Origin: [Flexibacter] sp. ATCC 35208
GTDB lineage: Bacteria; Bacteroidota; Bacteroidia; Chitinophagales; Chitinophagaceae
NCBI RefSeq assembly: GCF_001975825.1
Contig: NZ_MTKN01000010.1
Span: 33,819 to 97,818 of the forward strand
Reading direction: 5' to 3'
Length of the DNA: 64,000 bases
Positions 52,895-61,911 of the stretch are shown in pieces. The translations under genes and the position numbers were made by a program. Each line of letters opens with the position of its first letter. The first letter of the stretch is position 1. Below the pieces are notes generated by a model that saw nothing but the letters and a program-made list of their open reading frames with translations, did not search any database and was not told the DNA's origin.

Positions 52895-55543
52895 ATGAAA
52901 ATTCCTTTGTTAATCCTTCTTGTGGTACTGTTATCATCATGTAAGCACCGGAGTGTAGAAGAGGAAGTGATCAGTTACTTTGAGCAGCAACGAAACCCTG
53001 AGAAGCTGCAGGCAGCCAGGTACCTGCTGGCCAATATGAAAGGGCATTATAGTTTGTCCGGCCCTAACTATGGCAAATACGTAAACGTATTGCATGAGGT
53101 ATCCGGGTATGTTGAAAGCAAAAGAAAGAATGCTATTACGGACCTGATGAAGGTGCATGCTGTGGATGATATTTTTTCAATGGAGAAAGATGACAGCACG
53201 ATCACGGCAAAATACCTGATCGACCATATTGAAAACATTTATAGTGTGTGGGAAAAAGTGCCATGGAGGAATGACTATAGCTTCGAGCTATTCTGTGAAT
53301 ATGTATTGCCTTACAGGATAGAGAATGAGCGATATAGTAATTGGGTCCGCCCTTTTAACGAGGCATTCTCGGGGATCTTCAAAGAGGTATTTTTTAAGGG
53401 AGGTACTGTGTATAAGGCAGTGAATTATTGCAAGGATACTACACAATACTTGTCTATGCTGGACTCGGACAGTACTACAATGGTGAAGTTGGAACCAGGA
53501 AAGAATAGTATCATCTTTGATCATGTACAGATAGATAAACCCGGGGAAAAATGGATCAGGATTCAGTATACCAGCGGGCAGGATTCAGCTAATGTGTTGA
53601 TGGTATTCAATAAGAAAGATACGGTTGTACATTCTTTAAGTACATCCGGCACCATCTATTGTTATCCCAATAATCAATGGCGGATCAAGAATGCTTTTGA
53701 GGAAGGTGATAATACAATTGAGATCAGCGTGCGGAATCATCCGATAGGACTGGATTATATTGATATTATTCCAATAGAGGATTTTCATAGGAACGGGCTG
53801 ACAGATGGAGGTCATTATATGATTACCAATGCAGGTAATGGTCAGGGGTTAGCAGGGAAAAAAGTGTTGAATATGCAGAACATCGATTATGGTTTCTTTG
53901 TATTGAGGGATTCATTGCAGGCCCTTGGGTTGCGATGGAATCCTTACTATAGCCAGGATACATCAAAGATTGAGGCATTTACAGGAAAGGATAACCAACA
54001 GTGGTTTATTTCAGGTGTAGATACCGGATATTATAAAATCATCAGCAAGGTCAATGGAAAGTGCCTGGAGTTTTCGGTAGATGGGCATTTAACAGCAACC
54101 AGGGAATATAAAGGATTGCCATCTCAGCAGTGGCTCTTTAAGCAGGTAGGTACTGGTATAAAGTTCGATCCGAAAACCCATGTGCCTCAAAATACCCCAT
54201 TGGAGTATGCCTGCAGGGTGAAGGACGCTATCAATTTTCAATGGATGTTCTTTGGTAATTATTTTCCTGCTTTGCCGGCAGATGAAATATTGAAGATACA
54301 TATGGGTGATTGCCGTGAGCAGTCGCATTACCTGGTATATATTCTGCGATCATTGGGCATACCAGCTGTAAGTGAGGTCAATCCCCAGCGTCCTTATAAG
54401 GACATGGGCCATGACTGGAATGCGATCATTGGCAGCAATGGTGAGACGATCTATTATCAGTTGGATACAAAGCCTGGCACAGGAAAACCAGACTCTCCCA
54501 TTGCGAAGATCTATAGAAGGACATTTAAGACAGAACCTACTTCACTGGCTTTAAATAAATACCCACATGAGATAATACCTGCGGCGTTTGATAATCCATA
54601 TATGAAGGATGTGACCAAGGAGTATTTTACTACGCGCACGATATCTGTGCCAGTCTTTCAACAGGCGCATGGACAACATGTATATTTATGTGTATGGGAT
54701 GATGCCAAATGGCTACCGGTGGGTTGGGGCGAAATCCGGAATGGCAAGGCAACATTTAAGGATGTTGGGTTAGATGCACTATATATGCCTATGATATTTG
54801 ACAAGAAATATACAGCCATTGGGAAACCATTTGTGGTGAAAGATAGTAGTATTGTCTATATTTCAGTGAATCCTGAAATGAAGCAGCAGGCAGTGCTGAC
54901 CAGGAAGTATTGGTGGCCGGCTAACCATTTTATGGACTACAGGTTGAAGGGGGGAGAATTTCAGGGTGCCAATAAAGAAGATTTTTCAGATGCGGTGACG
55001 TTCTATACGATTAAGGAGAAGATCAAACCGGTTTATTATAATATTAGGGTCAATGATCAAAAGATGTATAAGTACTACCGGTTCTGGAGTGTGCCATATA
55101 ATTACGGGAATTTGGGTGAAATGAGGTTTTATGGAAAGGATGATCATGAGTTGCAGGGAAAAGTGATTGGGAATGAAGGGAGCTATAAGTCACTGGGAAA
55201 TGGGCGGGAGAATGTGTTTGACAATAATATACTGACCTATTATGATGGTAAATCAAGGTTGGAGAGCTGGGTGGGGATAGCTTTGAATACTCCACAGGCG
55301 CTGGGTAGGATAAGATTTGTACCGAGGAGTGATGGGAATTGTGTGGAAACGGGAGATAGTTATGAGTTGTTGTACTGGGATAATAAGGGGTGGGCATCAT
55401 TGGGGGAAGTAGTGGCCCAACAGGATTCACTGGTATATAGCAATTTGCCCAAAGGGGCTTTGTTCCTGTTGAAGGATAAGACGAAGGGAAAGCAGGAAAG
55501 GGTGTTTACGTTGGATGAAAAGGGAAGGCAGGTGATGTGGTGA
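52895..55543 (+). CDS. Transglutaminase-domain lipoprotein with ricin-type and discoidin-like domains
   Basis: 882 residues. Lipobox LLSSC at residue 16. An N-terminal helical region is followed by a carbohydrate-binding-like sandwich and a ricin-type repeat pair (DNQQWFISGVDTGYYKIISK, SQQWLFKQ). The transglutaminase-like core has Cys in MGDCREQSHYLVYILRSLGI, His in MGHDWNAI, and Asp in YYQLDTKPG. The C-terminus has a discoidin-like fold (GNLGEMRFYGKDDHELQGKV, ESWVGIALNTPQALGRIRFV). The core family includes cross-linkers and cysteine proteases. It could process or attach the peptide, or act on glycans. Last gene of operon A. Confidence 0.87.
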   Translation: MKIPLLILLVVLLSSCKHRSVEEEVISYFEQQRNPEKLQAARYLLANMKGHYSLSGPNYGKYVNVLHEVSGYVESKRKNAITDLMKVHAVDDIFSMEKDDSTITAKYLIDHIENIYSVWEKVPWRNDYSFELFCEYVLPYRIENERYSNWVRPFNEAFSGIFKEVFFKGGTVYKAVNYCKDTTQYLSMLDSDSTTMVKLEPGKNSIIFDHVQIDKPGEKWIRIQYTSGQDSANVLMVFNKKDTVVHSLSTSGTIYCYPNNQWRIKNAFEEGDNTIEISVRNHPIGLDYIDIIPIEDFHRNGLTDGGHYMITNAGNGQGLAGKKVLNMQNIDYGFFVLRDSLQALGLRWNPYYSQDTSKIEAFTGKDNQQWFISGVDTGYYKIISKVNGKCLEFSVDGHLTATREYKGLPSQQWLFKQVGTGIKFDPKTHVPQNTPLEYACRVKDAINFQWMFFGNYFPALPADEILKIHMGDCREQSHYLVYILRSLGIPAVSEVNPQRPYKDMGHDWNAIIGSNGETIYYQLDTKPGTGKPDSPIAKIYRRTFKTEPTSLALNKYPHEIIPAAFDNPYMKDVTKEYFTTRTISVPVFQQAHGQHVYLCVWDDAKWLPVGWGEIRNGKATFKDVGLDALYMPMIFDKKYTAIGKPFVVKDSSIVYISVNPEMKQQAVLTRKYWWPANHFMDYRLKGGEFQGANKEDFSDAVTFYTIKEKIKPVYYNIRVNDQKMYKYYRFWSVPYNYGNLGEMRFYGKDDHELQGKVIGNEGSYKSLGNGRENVFDNNILTYYDGKSRLESWVGIALNTPQALGRIRFVPRSDGNCVETGDSYELLYWDNKGWASLGEVVAQQDSLVYSNLPKGALFLLKDKTKGKQERVFTLDEKGRQVMW

Positions 55544-55808
55544 TATGATTTTCAGTAATGGTCGATGACAATCGCTGGTAGGGGATGAACGCGACAGATG
55601 ATTCAGGTAGCCTCTCATGATCCTTATCAAGCCTTCTAAAGAAATTCAGCCAGGAAAAAGATCGTTCAACCTGCCAACTACCTGCTTGTGGAACAAAGCC
55701 TTTTACAGATAGTAGTCTCTGGGTTATCTGGATATTCCAATTATAGTAGTTTTCGACCGTATCACTGAATTCACCTGTATAAGCCTTATTAGTACGAATC
55801 AACTTCAT
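55506..55808 (-). pseudogene. IS5-type transposase, C-terminal fragment
   Basis: About 70-100 residues match the end of an IS5-family transposase: SVKGFVPQAGSWQVERSFSW, LNFFRRLDKDHERLPESSVA. This holds the ERxFxW...R(R)LxKD block and the last catalytic Glu region. The N-terminal three quarters are missing. The reading frame ends inside the 3' end of the transglutaminase gene, with which it converges. It is a remnant, not a working element. Confidence 0.75.
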
Positions 55809-55879
55809 TCTGGAACTAACGGTTTCTATTTAGCCCTGAAATTGGCGGAAACTATGTTTCCGCCTTTTGCTTCTTCAGT

Positions 55880-56101
55880 TCATTTCTTACAGGCACTGGT
55901 GCACACATGTCCTTTTTCTCCGTGTGCATAAATATGCTTGCCACTATCATGGCATGCCTGGGTACATACATGGGCTTTCATCTTCATTTTCTTCTCTGTC
56001 TTAGCTTTTGGAGCATCCTGCTTTTTATCCTGCGCTATAGTAGCCAGGGAAAAATGTCCAATCAAAAGCGTTGCAATGAAAATTTTAAGGATTGATCTCA
56101 T
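55880..56101 (-). CDS. Small secreted His/Cys-rich protein
   Basis: 73 residues. A signal peptide (ending LATIAQ) is followed by a Lys-rich linker (KKQDAPKAKTEKKMKMK) and a tail with two copies of a HVCTxAC unit (AHVCTQACHDSG and GHVCTSACKK) plus HIYAHGEKG. Four Cys and several His suggest metal or haem binding or disulfides. It looks like a small periplasmic protein seen in Chitinophagaceae. It stands between IS fragments and may travel with the surrounding peptide systems. Confidence 0.75.
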   Translation of the reverse strand: MRSILKIFIATLLIGHFSLATIAQDKKQDAPKAKTEKKMKMKAHVCTQACHDSGKHIYAHGEKGHVCTSACKK

Positions 56102-56207
56102 GGTAGTTTATTTAAATTGTTATTGAAGTGTTACTTTAATAATATTGCTGATAGCAGTCAACATCGTCCTCTCATTTGGGCAAGGAACAGCAGCTAATAC
56201 CTTTGAT

Positions 56208-56464
56208 TCAGTTAAAGGAGTACCTGCCAGAGTGAGCCACTGCCAAATCCGGTATCCGATTTTTCCACGAACCATTGTCCCATAGCTTTATATGGTCAGA
56301 TACGTCTCCGGTAATAAGTATATCATCCTGATAGTTCAAAAGGACACCCGGATAATCCGGTGCAAAAAACAGATCATTGATCCAGCCATATCATCCTTCT
56401 GAAAGGCTGCCAGCTTCAACACAGAATCAGATAAATGACACGTCTTTAGCAGTCTATAATTCAT
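56208..56464 (-). pseudogene. Decayed ORF with one frameshift, WD-like blade
   Basis: From an ATG at 56464 the minus strand reads MNYRLLKTCHLSDSVLKLAA and on to FQKDD. A one- or two-base frameshift then leads into NDLFFAPDYPGVLLNYQDDI, then LITGDVSDHIKLWDNGSWKN, to a TGA at 56208-56210. The second part has a WD-repeat look (ITGDxSDHIKLWD). No full-length relative could be named. Confidence 0.4.
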
Positions 56465-56618
56465 TTCGGGTGCATTTTAGTAATACAAAACAAATGAAAA
56501 GGTATCCCACAGATATTGCAGAATTGTAACAAAAGTATCACAATGACTATTCCGGGGTTTCATTTAGCAACTTAGAACATGTTTAAATTTCTAAACGACT
56601 CATTTTAGAAGAATATTA

Positions 56619-57198
56619 ATGAATGCTACCTATTACCAGGGAAGAATTTTGTATTGCACAGCAGTGATAATACGGGTATTATATTTATTCACTAGCGTTT
56701 TGATATTAAGCTGGGGCAATTACAATGAAGGAGGATTACTGATCGAAAGCCTGGAAACACATAAACGCCTGTTTGGGTGTTATCCAGAGTGGATATTGGC
56801 AGATCAGTTGTTCGGGACACTTGAAAACAGACGATTCATGAAGGAAAAAGGGATCTGTTATGTTGGCAGGCCATTGGGCCATCCCTCACCGGATAGTAAG
56901 CAGCAAAAGCGATTATTATTAAAAGAGATGCCGGAACGAAATGCGATTGAAGGGAAGTTTGTACAGGGGAAAAAATGCATACGGTCTGGGTAAGATAAAA
57001 GCCCGGCTCAAGGATACAGCTGAGAGTTGGGTAATGTCAATATACTTTGTTATGAATCTGCTGAAACTGGCAGCAGGTTCTTTGTTGTCAGCACGCCAAA
57101 TCTTTTACTGGCTATTAGCAGGGTGCTATTTGACCATAATAGTGAATAGACCCGATGCACAATTTATACCCCGATATATGAGACATCATGAATGGTAA
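56619..57198 (+). pseudogene. IS5-type transposase remnant with a single-base insertion
   Basis: Two overlapping frames form the catalytic C-terminal half of an IS5-family transposase. Frame 1 from about 56712 gives NYNEGGLLIESLETHKRLFG, CYPEWILADQLFGTLENRRF, RPLGHPSPDSKQQKRLLLKE and MPERNAIEGKF. Frame 2 continues YGLGKIKARLKDTAESWVMS to 57198. The frames are joined at GGGGAAAAAATGC near 56966-56978, where one extra A breaks GKNAYGLGKI. The N-terminal half is gone. A possible right end, TTATTCAGCAGGCCC, lies at 57239-57253, touching the stop codon of the permease gene. Confidence 0.8.
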
Positions 57199-57238
57199 AT
57201 GGTCATGGTGCTAAAATGAAATATAATTGATCGGGAAC

Positions 57239-57253
57239 TTATTCAGCAGGCCC
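57239..57253. mobile_element. Possible right end of the IS5-type element
   Basis: TTATTCAGCAGGCCC lies about 40 bp after the transposase remnant and resembles the GC-edged ends of IS5/IS4-type elements. No matching left end was found. It reaches the last base of the permease stop codon. Confidence 0.3.
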
Positions 57254-59646
57254 TAATTACTTTTCAAATATTTAACCGGACTTGCCCCTGCAATACTGCC
57301 AATCTGAATAGCCAGCGTGATACCTGTAGTAATTAAAGACAGTACTGTCGTGACAATAAAAGCTCCAAATGGCATATGTATTCTGTAAGCAAAATTATCT
57401 AACCAATTATTTGCCCAGAAAAACACAACAGGATACGCCAATAAATTGGCAATGAGCACTAGCCACAGATACTTCCTGCTAATCATGGTAAGTATTGTTG
57501 TAGAAGATGCACCTAATGTTTTCCTGATGCTGAATTCCTTTAGTCGTTGCCTGATCATGAAAGTAGTCAAAGCAAACAATCCGATCAGGGCAAGCATCAG
57601 TGAAACTGTAGAAAAAATGTAATAAATATTCTTCAATCGCTCATGTTCTGCATTCAGCTGGTTATATTCATCTTCCAGAAAATCATACCTGAGTGGGTAT
57701 CCAGGATAATAACGTTCCCATATTCCTTTAACTCCCCCTATCACCATCATTTTTGCACGATCATCTATTTTAATAAGCAGATTGCTTGTACCTGATGAAC
57801 CGATATGAGTATTAATCATGTAAGCAGATGGACTTACTTTTTGTTCAAATCCATGATACTTAAAGTCGTTAATGACACCTACCACAGTAAGCGGAAACCG
57901 CTCTCTTCCTCCGTAAATAGTTTTCCCCAGCATATTCTTCCCCAAAAGATCTGCTGCCGCTTTATTTAATACAACTGCATTTTCTGAGTCAAGTCCGTAT
58001 TCCTTTGAGAATAATCGTCCCTGCTGTACCTGAACATTCAGTGCATGAAGTGTCTGATAACCAACAGAAATAAGAAACATCTTTTTTATTTGACCTTCAT
58101 AAGACGTCTCAAATAAAAAATCATCTTCCTGATTGCTCTTTTGAGAACTAACACCTGCATATTTAACACCTGGCAGTTGTTCTATTTCACTTATCATACG
58201 AGGATTGACCGGAGATTCAATATGCAACAACCCCATTGGACTAAAGCCCAGATCGCTTTTTTGCATATACCTGATCTGCAGCGTCATTACGATCAGAGAA
58301 ATAATAAAGACGACGGTGATAGAAAACTGAAGTACGATAAGCGTATTGCCAACAAACTGTCGCCTATTCATTGATCCATTTTCATCCCTGAAAGCACCCA
58401 GAGGGCTAAAATTCGTAAGAAACAGACATGGATAAACAGCGGACAACATACACGTCATGATGAAAATACCGAGAAGCTGTAATACAAAAACAGGTAGATT
58501 AATATTTTGCTTCAGCGAAATCGATATCTGAAAAATGTCATTGATAAAAGGCAATAGCAATACGGAAAGTAAACAACTTAAAAGCAAGGCTGTAAGACAT
58601 TTAACGGCAACCTCTCCTAATATTTCTAACATCAGATGAATTCTGGATGCGCCTAATATCTTTTTGACACTTATGCTTTTTATACGGTAAAATGACGCGG
58701 CAACGGAAAGGTTCGTAAAATTCGTAATAGCCAGCAATAATAATAAAACAGAGAGTCCTATTAGTGGGGCTGCAATATTCATGATCCCTTTACCCTGCAA
58801 GGGATGGATATGTATATCTTCTAATGATTGTAACCTAAACCCATCCGGCAATATTTTGTTATGTACAGTCAGGTTATGGTTCCGTCGTGAATCGTATAAT
58901 ATGCCCATTTCCCGGGCATATATACCATATGCAAGTGTTTGCAACCGCTCTGTGTTTGCACCGGGATTTAGCCGCATAAAGATCCTGCAGGGCATCGTTT
59001 CTCCCAGATCTGTAGGGGGAATATCCAAATTTCCACTACTGGAATGATATATAGCAGTAAAGTGAAGCAGCGATGGTAACGCTGGCAATTCAATTACCCC
59101 CTCTATCTGATATGATATTGATTTGTCCTGGTTCCATCGCTTTAAACTGACAGATCTACCCACTACTTCTTTTGTACCAAACCATTTCTTTGCAAGCGAT
59201 TCTGAAATTACTATTGTGTTAGGATTTTTTAAAGCCGTCTTTCGGTTACCGGCAATAAACTTATAAGGGAATACATCAAAAAAGGAGCTATCGCAATCAA
59301 GCATATCCTTTTCAAGAAATGAATTGTTTTCCGTAGTTATCCCAATCTGTCCTCTTCCCCCTGCAAGACTAATCATGGTAAGGGCCTTTACATCAGGCAT
59401 GCCGGATTTGAGGGCAAATCCCATTCTTGAATCACAGTAGTAGGTCCATTCTTCCTTATCATAAGCCTCATCCAATACACCTGCACCATATATGTGTTTT
59501 AATTCCGGAGACCAGCGATCATAATTCAGTTCATAGTTCAGGTATAAAGTGATCACAATCAGACTGGTCAGACCTAGAGCCAATCCAATAATACTTATAA
59601 AGAATGTAGTATTATAGGTTTTCCTGTTTAAAAGAATACTCACCAT
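57253..59646 (-). CDS. FtsX/MacB-type ABC permease
   Basis: 797 residues. TM1 near residues 13-34 is followed by a large MacB-like periplasmic domain, three central TM helices (about 300-430), a second periplasmic domain and four C-terminal TM helices. The core blocks are FTNLSVAASFYRIKSISVKK and FMIRQRLKEFSIRKTLGASS, both with the FtsX-type GAS motif (ILGAS, TLGAS). No ATP-binding protein gene is adjacent. Such permeases move peptides or lipids or transmit force in the periplasm. Here it is the last gene of the minus-strand peptide operon B and may release or expel peptide B. The C-terminus (NPVKYLKSN-like SPVKYLKSN) is complete. Confidence 0.88.
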   Translation of the reverse strand: MVSILLNRKTYNTTFFISIIGLALGLTSLIVITLYLNYELNYDRWSPELKHIYGAGVLDEAYDKEEWTYYCDSRMGFALKSGMPDVKALTMISLAGGRGQIGITTENNSFLEKDMLDCDSSFFDVFPYKFIAGNRKTALKNPNTIVISESLAKKWFGTKEVVGRSVSLKRWNQDKSISYQIEGVIELPALPSLLHFTAIYHSSSGNLDIPPTDLGETMPCRIFMRLNPGANTERLQTLAYGIYAREMGILYDSRRNHNLTVHNKILPDGFRLQSLEDIHIHPLQGKGIMNIAAPLIGLSVLLLLLAITNFTNLSVAASFYRIKSISVKKILGASRIHLMLEILGEVAVKCLTALLLSCLLSVLLLPFINDIFQISISLKQNINLPVFVLQLLGIFIMTCMLSAVYPCLFLTNFSPLGAFRDENGSMNRRQFVGNTLIVLQFSITVVFIISLIVMTLQIRYMQKSDLGFSPMGLLHIESPVNPRMISEIEQLPGVKYAGVSSQKSNQEDDFLFETSYEGQIKKMFLISVGYQTLHALNVQVQQGRLFSKEYGLDSENAVVLNKAAADLLGKNMLGKTIYGGRERFPLTVVGVINDFKYHGFEQKVSPSAYMINTHIGSSGTSNLLIKIDDRAKMMVIGGVKGIWERYYPGYPLRYDFLEDEYNQLNAEHERLKNIYYIFSTVSLMLALIGLFALTTFMIRQRLKEFSIRKTLGASSTTILTMISRKYLWLVLIANLLAYPVVFFWANNWLDNFAYRIHMPFGAFIVTTVLSLITTGITLAIQIGSIAGASPVKYLKSN

Positions 59647-59661
59647 AAGTGTGGAATAATA

Positions 59662-60216
59662 TTATAACGCAGCTAAATATTCTTCAAAAAGATTCATTCT
59701 ACCGGATTTAGGCATAAAGACATCATGCAATTGATTATCTTTTCCCAGCACAAAATAATACGCACTTTCACCCGCTTTCTTATCGATATCTATCTTATTT
59801 TTTCCGACAATAAAGATAGGGTATCTAACCGAAAATTCCTGCTTAACCGCATTTACTGATTGAAAATCTGCAAATACCGCTACGTTATACTTTAACTCAT
59901 GGGCTTTCATTTCTAATACTTTCAGACTCTGCGCAATACAAGTGTTACAGTCAGCTGAATGTATTCTTAAAATGAGAAGTGGTTTTGTTAAGTGAAGATT
60001 CCCGATAACACTATCAGCAACAGTAAATTTATTGTACCCTATAATCAGGTTGTCATTTAAATAGGATGCTTTTGCTGTAACTTCTGCGATTTGACTTTCT
60101 TTCGCTGCAAGCACAAAATTTAATTGTCTGATCTGTTCAGAAGAGTTTTTAAGCCGCATTACAAAAAAAACATCCAGTGCGGACAATATTACGATAACAA
60201 CAATTCCTAGCTTCAT
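59662..60216 (-). CDS. Membrane-anchored thioredoxin-like protein with CNTC
   Basis: 184 residues. One N-terminal TM helix (GIVVIVILSALDVFFVM) and a coiled linker lead to a thioredoxin-like domain. LLILRIHSADCNTCIAQSLK carries C-N-T-C at the redox position and VRYPIFIVGKNKI the cis-Pro strand. It is anchored in the inner membrane or exported. It lies between the propeller lipoprotein and the permease, with 11-15 bp gaps, and is a likely thiol-redox partner of peptide B. Confidence 0.8.
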   Translation of the reverse strand: MKLGIVVIVILSALDVFFVMRLKNSSEQIRQLNFVLAAKESQIAEVTAKASYLNDNLIIGYNKFTVADSVIGNLHLTKPLLILRIHSADCNTCIAQSLKVLEMKAHELKYNVAVFADFQSVNAVKQEFSVRYPIFIVGKNKIDIDKKAGESAYYFVLGKDNQLHDVFMPKSGRMNLFEEYLAAL

Positions 60217-60227
60217 ATATCATTGTA

Positions 60228-61337
60228 TTATTGGTTAATTTCAGCAGGTAAATCATAACGCACAACTGCTGGTTTGCTTTCATTCCTGTATTTAATCGTA
60301 TATAACCTGTTTTGCTTTTCATCTACAGCAAAAAACCCCAGATACGACTGATCCAGATAATAAATTTTTTTCAGCTGCCCATCCCATGAAAATATATGTA
60401 ACTCCATATTTGAATTTTCCTGAAAATAATTGGCATACTCCTTATTCAGGCATAAAGCGTAGAAATAATTATTACCTCCGTAAGTAGTTATATAATAAGT
60501 TTTAGTATCTGCATAAGGCAGCATCGTATTTCCAGGCTTAATAACCGGTACCGGGCTTGTTGCCGCATTTTCAAATATAGATGTCTGGATCTTATTACTG
60601 TCAGGTATAACAAAGTCTACTCTTTTAAACAAGGTCATTGCAGAGGCCATAATACCTTTCTTCATATTAAACGCATTCTGCGCATAGTAGTAATACGCTT
60701 CCGCGCTGGCAGGGATATCGACACTATCTACTTTACTGAAATTCTTAATCCAGCTTGTTTTTCTCTTTTTTATATCATAAACAAAAAACCGCCCTTTATA
60801 ACGTGAGCTGATGCTACTACCATAAATCAGACTATCACGCCATCCCAATAAAGATGCATATCCTGAAATTAAATAAGGTGGAAGCCTTACTGTCCACTCC
60901 GGTCTTACAATTGTATCCTCCAGCACTTTTCTAAAATTGAATTTAAGGTATAGGTTTTTTCTATAGTCAGTTAGGTAAAAATAGGTCTCATTATCCTTTA
61001 CATAATACTGATTGTCATACCTTGGGTTCATAAACTGGTAGCTACTATCGCCCCTGGTACCATATTTGCCCAAAAATTTGAGATCCCTGAGTGCATAAAA
61101 ATTTAGATATGCATTGCTATGTGGAGTCACTATTACTAAAACTGTATCAATGATACCAATGAAAGAAATTTCTGCACTATCGATCCCGGCAACAGGGTCC
61201 CCTTTTAAGGTATCTATTTTTGCTGTCTCTTCTTTTATAATGATTCTGTTATATTTCATTTTATCACTTTTACAAGCCAGCTGACACAGAAATATACTTA
61301 AGCCTAATAAGAGTTTATTCCGACATGACTTTATCAT
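60228..61337 (-). CDS. Six-bladed-propeller-type lipoprotein
   Basis: 369 residues. Lipobox CQLAC at about residue 22. Repeating strands with aromatic ends (AYLNFYALRDLKFLGKYGTR, YFYLTDYRKNLYLKFNFRKV, LHIFSWDGQLKKIYYLDQSY, FFAVDEKQNRLYTIKYRNE) match the BF3164/TolB-like propeller lipoproteins that accompany NVEALA peptides. It starts 23 bp inside the upstream thioredoxin-like gene, so translation is coupled. The functional counterpart of the DUF4221 protein in operon A. Confidence 0.8.
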   Translation of the reverse strand: MIKSCRNKLLLGLSIFLCQLACKSDKMKYNRIIIKEETAKIDTLKGDPVAGIDSAEISFIGIIDTVLVIVTPHSNAYLNFYALRDLKFLGKYGTRGDSSYQFMNPRYDNQYYVKDNETYFYLTDYRKNLYLKFNFRKVLEDTIVRPEWTVRLPPYLISGYASLLGWRDSLIYGSSISSRYKGRFFVYDIKKRKTSWIKNFSKVDSVDIPASAEAYYYYAQNAFNMKKGIMASAMTLFKRVDFVIPDSNKIQTSIFENAATSPVPVIKPGNTMLPYADTKTYYITTYGGNNYFYALCLNKEYANYFQENSNMELHIFSWDGQLKKIYYLDQSYLGFFAVDEKQNRLYTIKYRNESKPAVVRYDLPAEINQ

Positions 61338-61860
61338 GGATGATTGTATTATAAAATGAATAAATTGTTTCGTTACTAACCGGATCTCCTATCATGACGA
61401 CTTTATCATTTTCATCCAATAAAAAAGTTCCCTGAACATATCTGTCAAGATGGCGATTTAATAAGTAATAACCACTCGTATCCAGATATATGTAAAATGC
61501 GGGTTTTGTACTATCTATGAATTCCCGGAAATACGTATCCGGCTTCCCCTGGGCTACAAAAATGATTTCTTTGACATCCATTTTTTCTTCTGACAGAAAC
61601 TTGTTCCATTCATCCATTTTCCGGATGCAGGTTCCACAACTGGTATTGATGAATGAAACAATTTTATACGCTCCCTTATGTCCAGCTACGCCATTGGGTG
61701 TATAATACAAGGAGAGCGAATCCCGGGTATTTATCCTATGCCCAACTACATCACTGTAGTCATTCAGATAGGACATCAATGCTTTCTTCTTTTCAATATC
61801 ATTATTACAGGCACATACCTGTAATAGTAAGACGTATATAATAAATAAGTTTTTCCACAT
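61315..61860 (-). CDS. Thioredoxin-like lipoprotein with CGTC
   Basis: 181 residues. Lipobox VCAC near residue 18. The thioredoxin-like fold has YKIVSFINTSCGTCIRKMDE, with C-G-T-C at the active site, and LDRYVQGTFLLDENDKVVMI for the cis-Pro region. It may form or shuffle disulfides in the small cysteine peptide encoded just upstream. It overlaps the propeller gene and follows the peptide gene across a strong hairpin. Confidence 0.82.
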   Translation of the reverse strand: MWKNLFIIYVLLLQVCACNNDIEKKKALMSYLNDYSDVVGHRINTRDSLSLYYTPNGVAGHKGAYKIVSFINTSCGTCIRKMDEWNKFLSEEKMDVKEIIFVAQGKPDTYFREFIDSTKPAFYIYLDTSGYYLLNRHLDRYVQGTFLLDENDKVVMIGDPVSNETIYSFYNTIIHDKVMSE

Positions 61861-61876
61861 CTCCTGTTTTTTTATA

Positions 61877-61906
61877 ATGAGCCATCCTTATTTAAGGATG
61901 GCTCAT
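61877..61906 (-). promoter_or_regulatory. Intercistronic hairpin after peptide gene B
   Basis: Perfect 14-bp arms ATGAGCCATCCTTA and TAAGGATGGCTCAT around two bases lie 5 nt after the peptide stop and 16 nt before the next ATG. On the minus strand TATAAAAAAA follows, so there is no U-tract. It suits mRNA stabilisation or partial termination, as in operon A. Confidence 0.65.
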
Positions 61907-61911
61907 GTTCA

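Noticed and set aside
56960..56985. Programmed -1 frameshift in the IS transposase
   Set aside because: The needed shift is +1 (one extra A), and the N-terminal half is missing, so it is decay rather than recoding.
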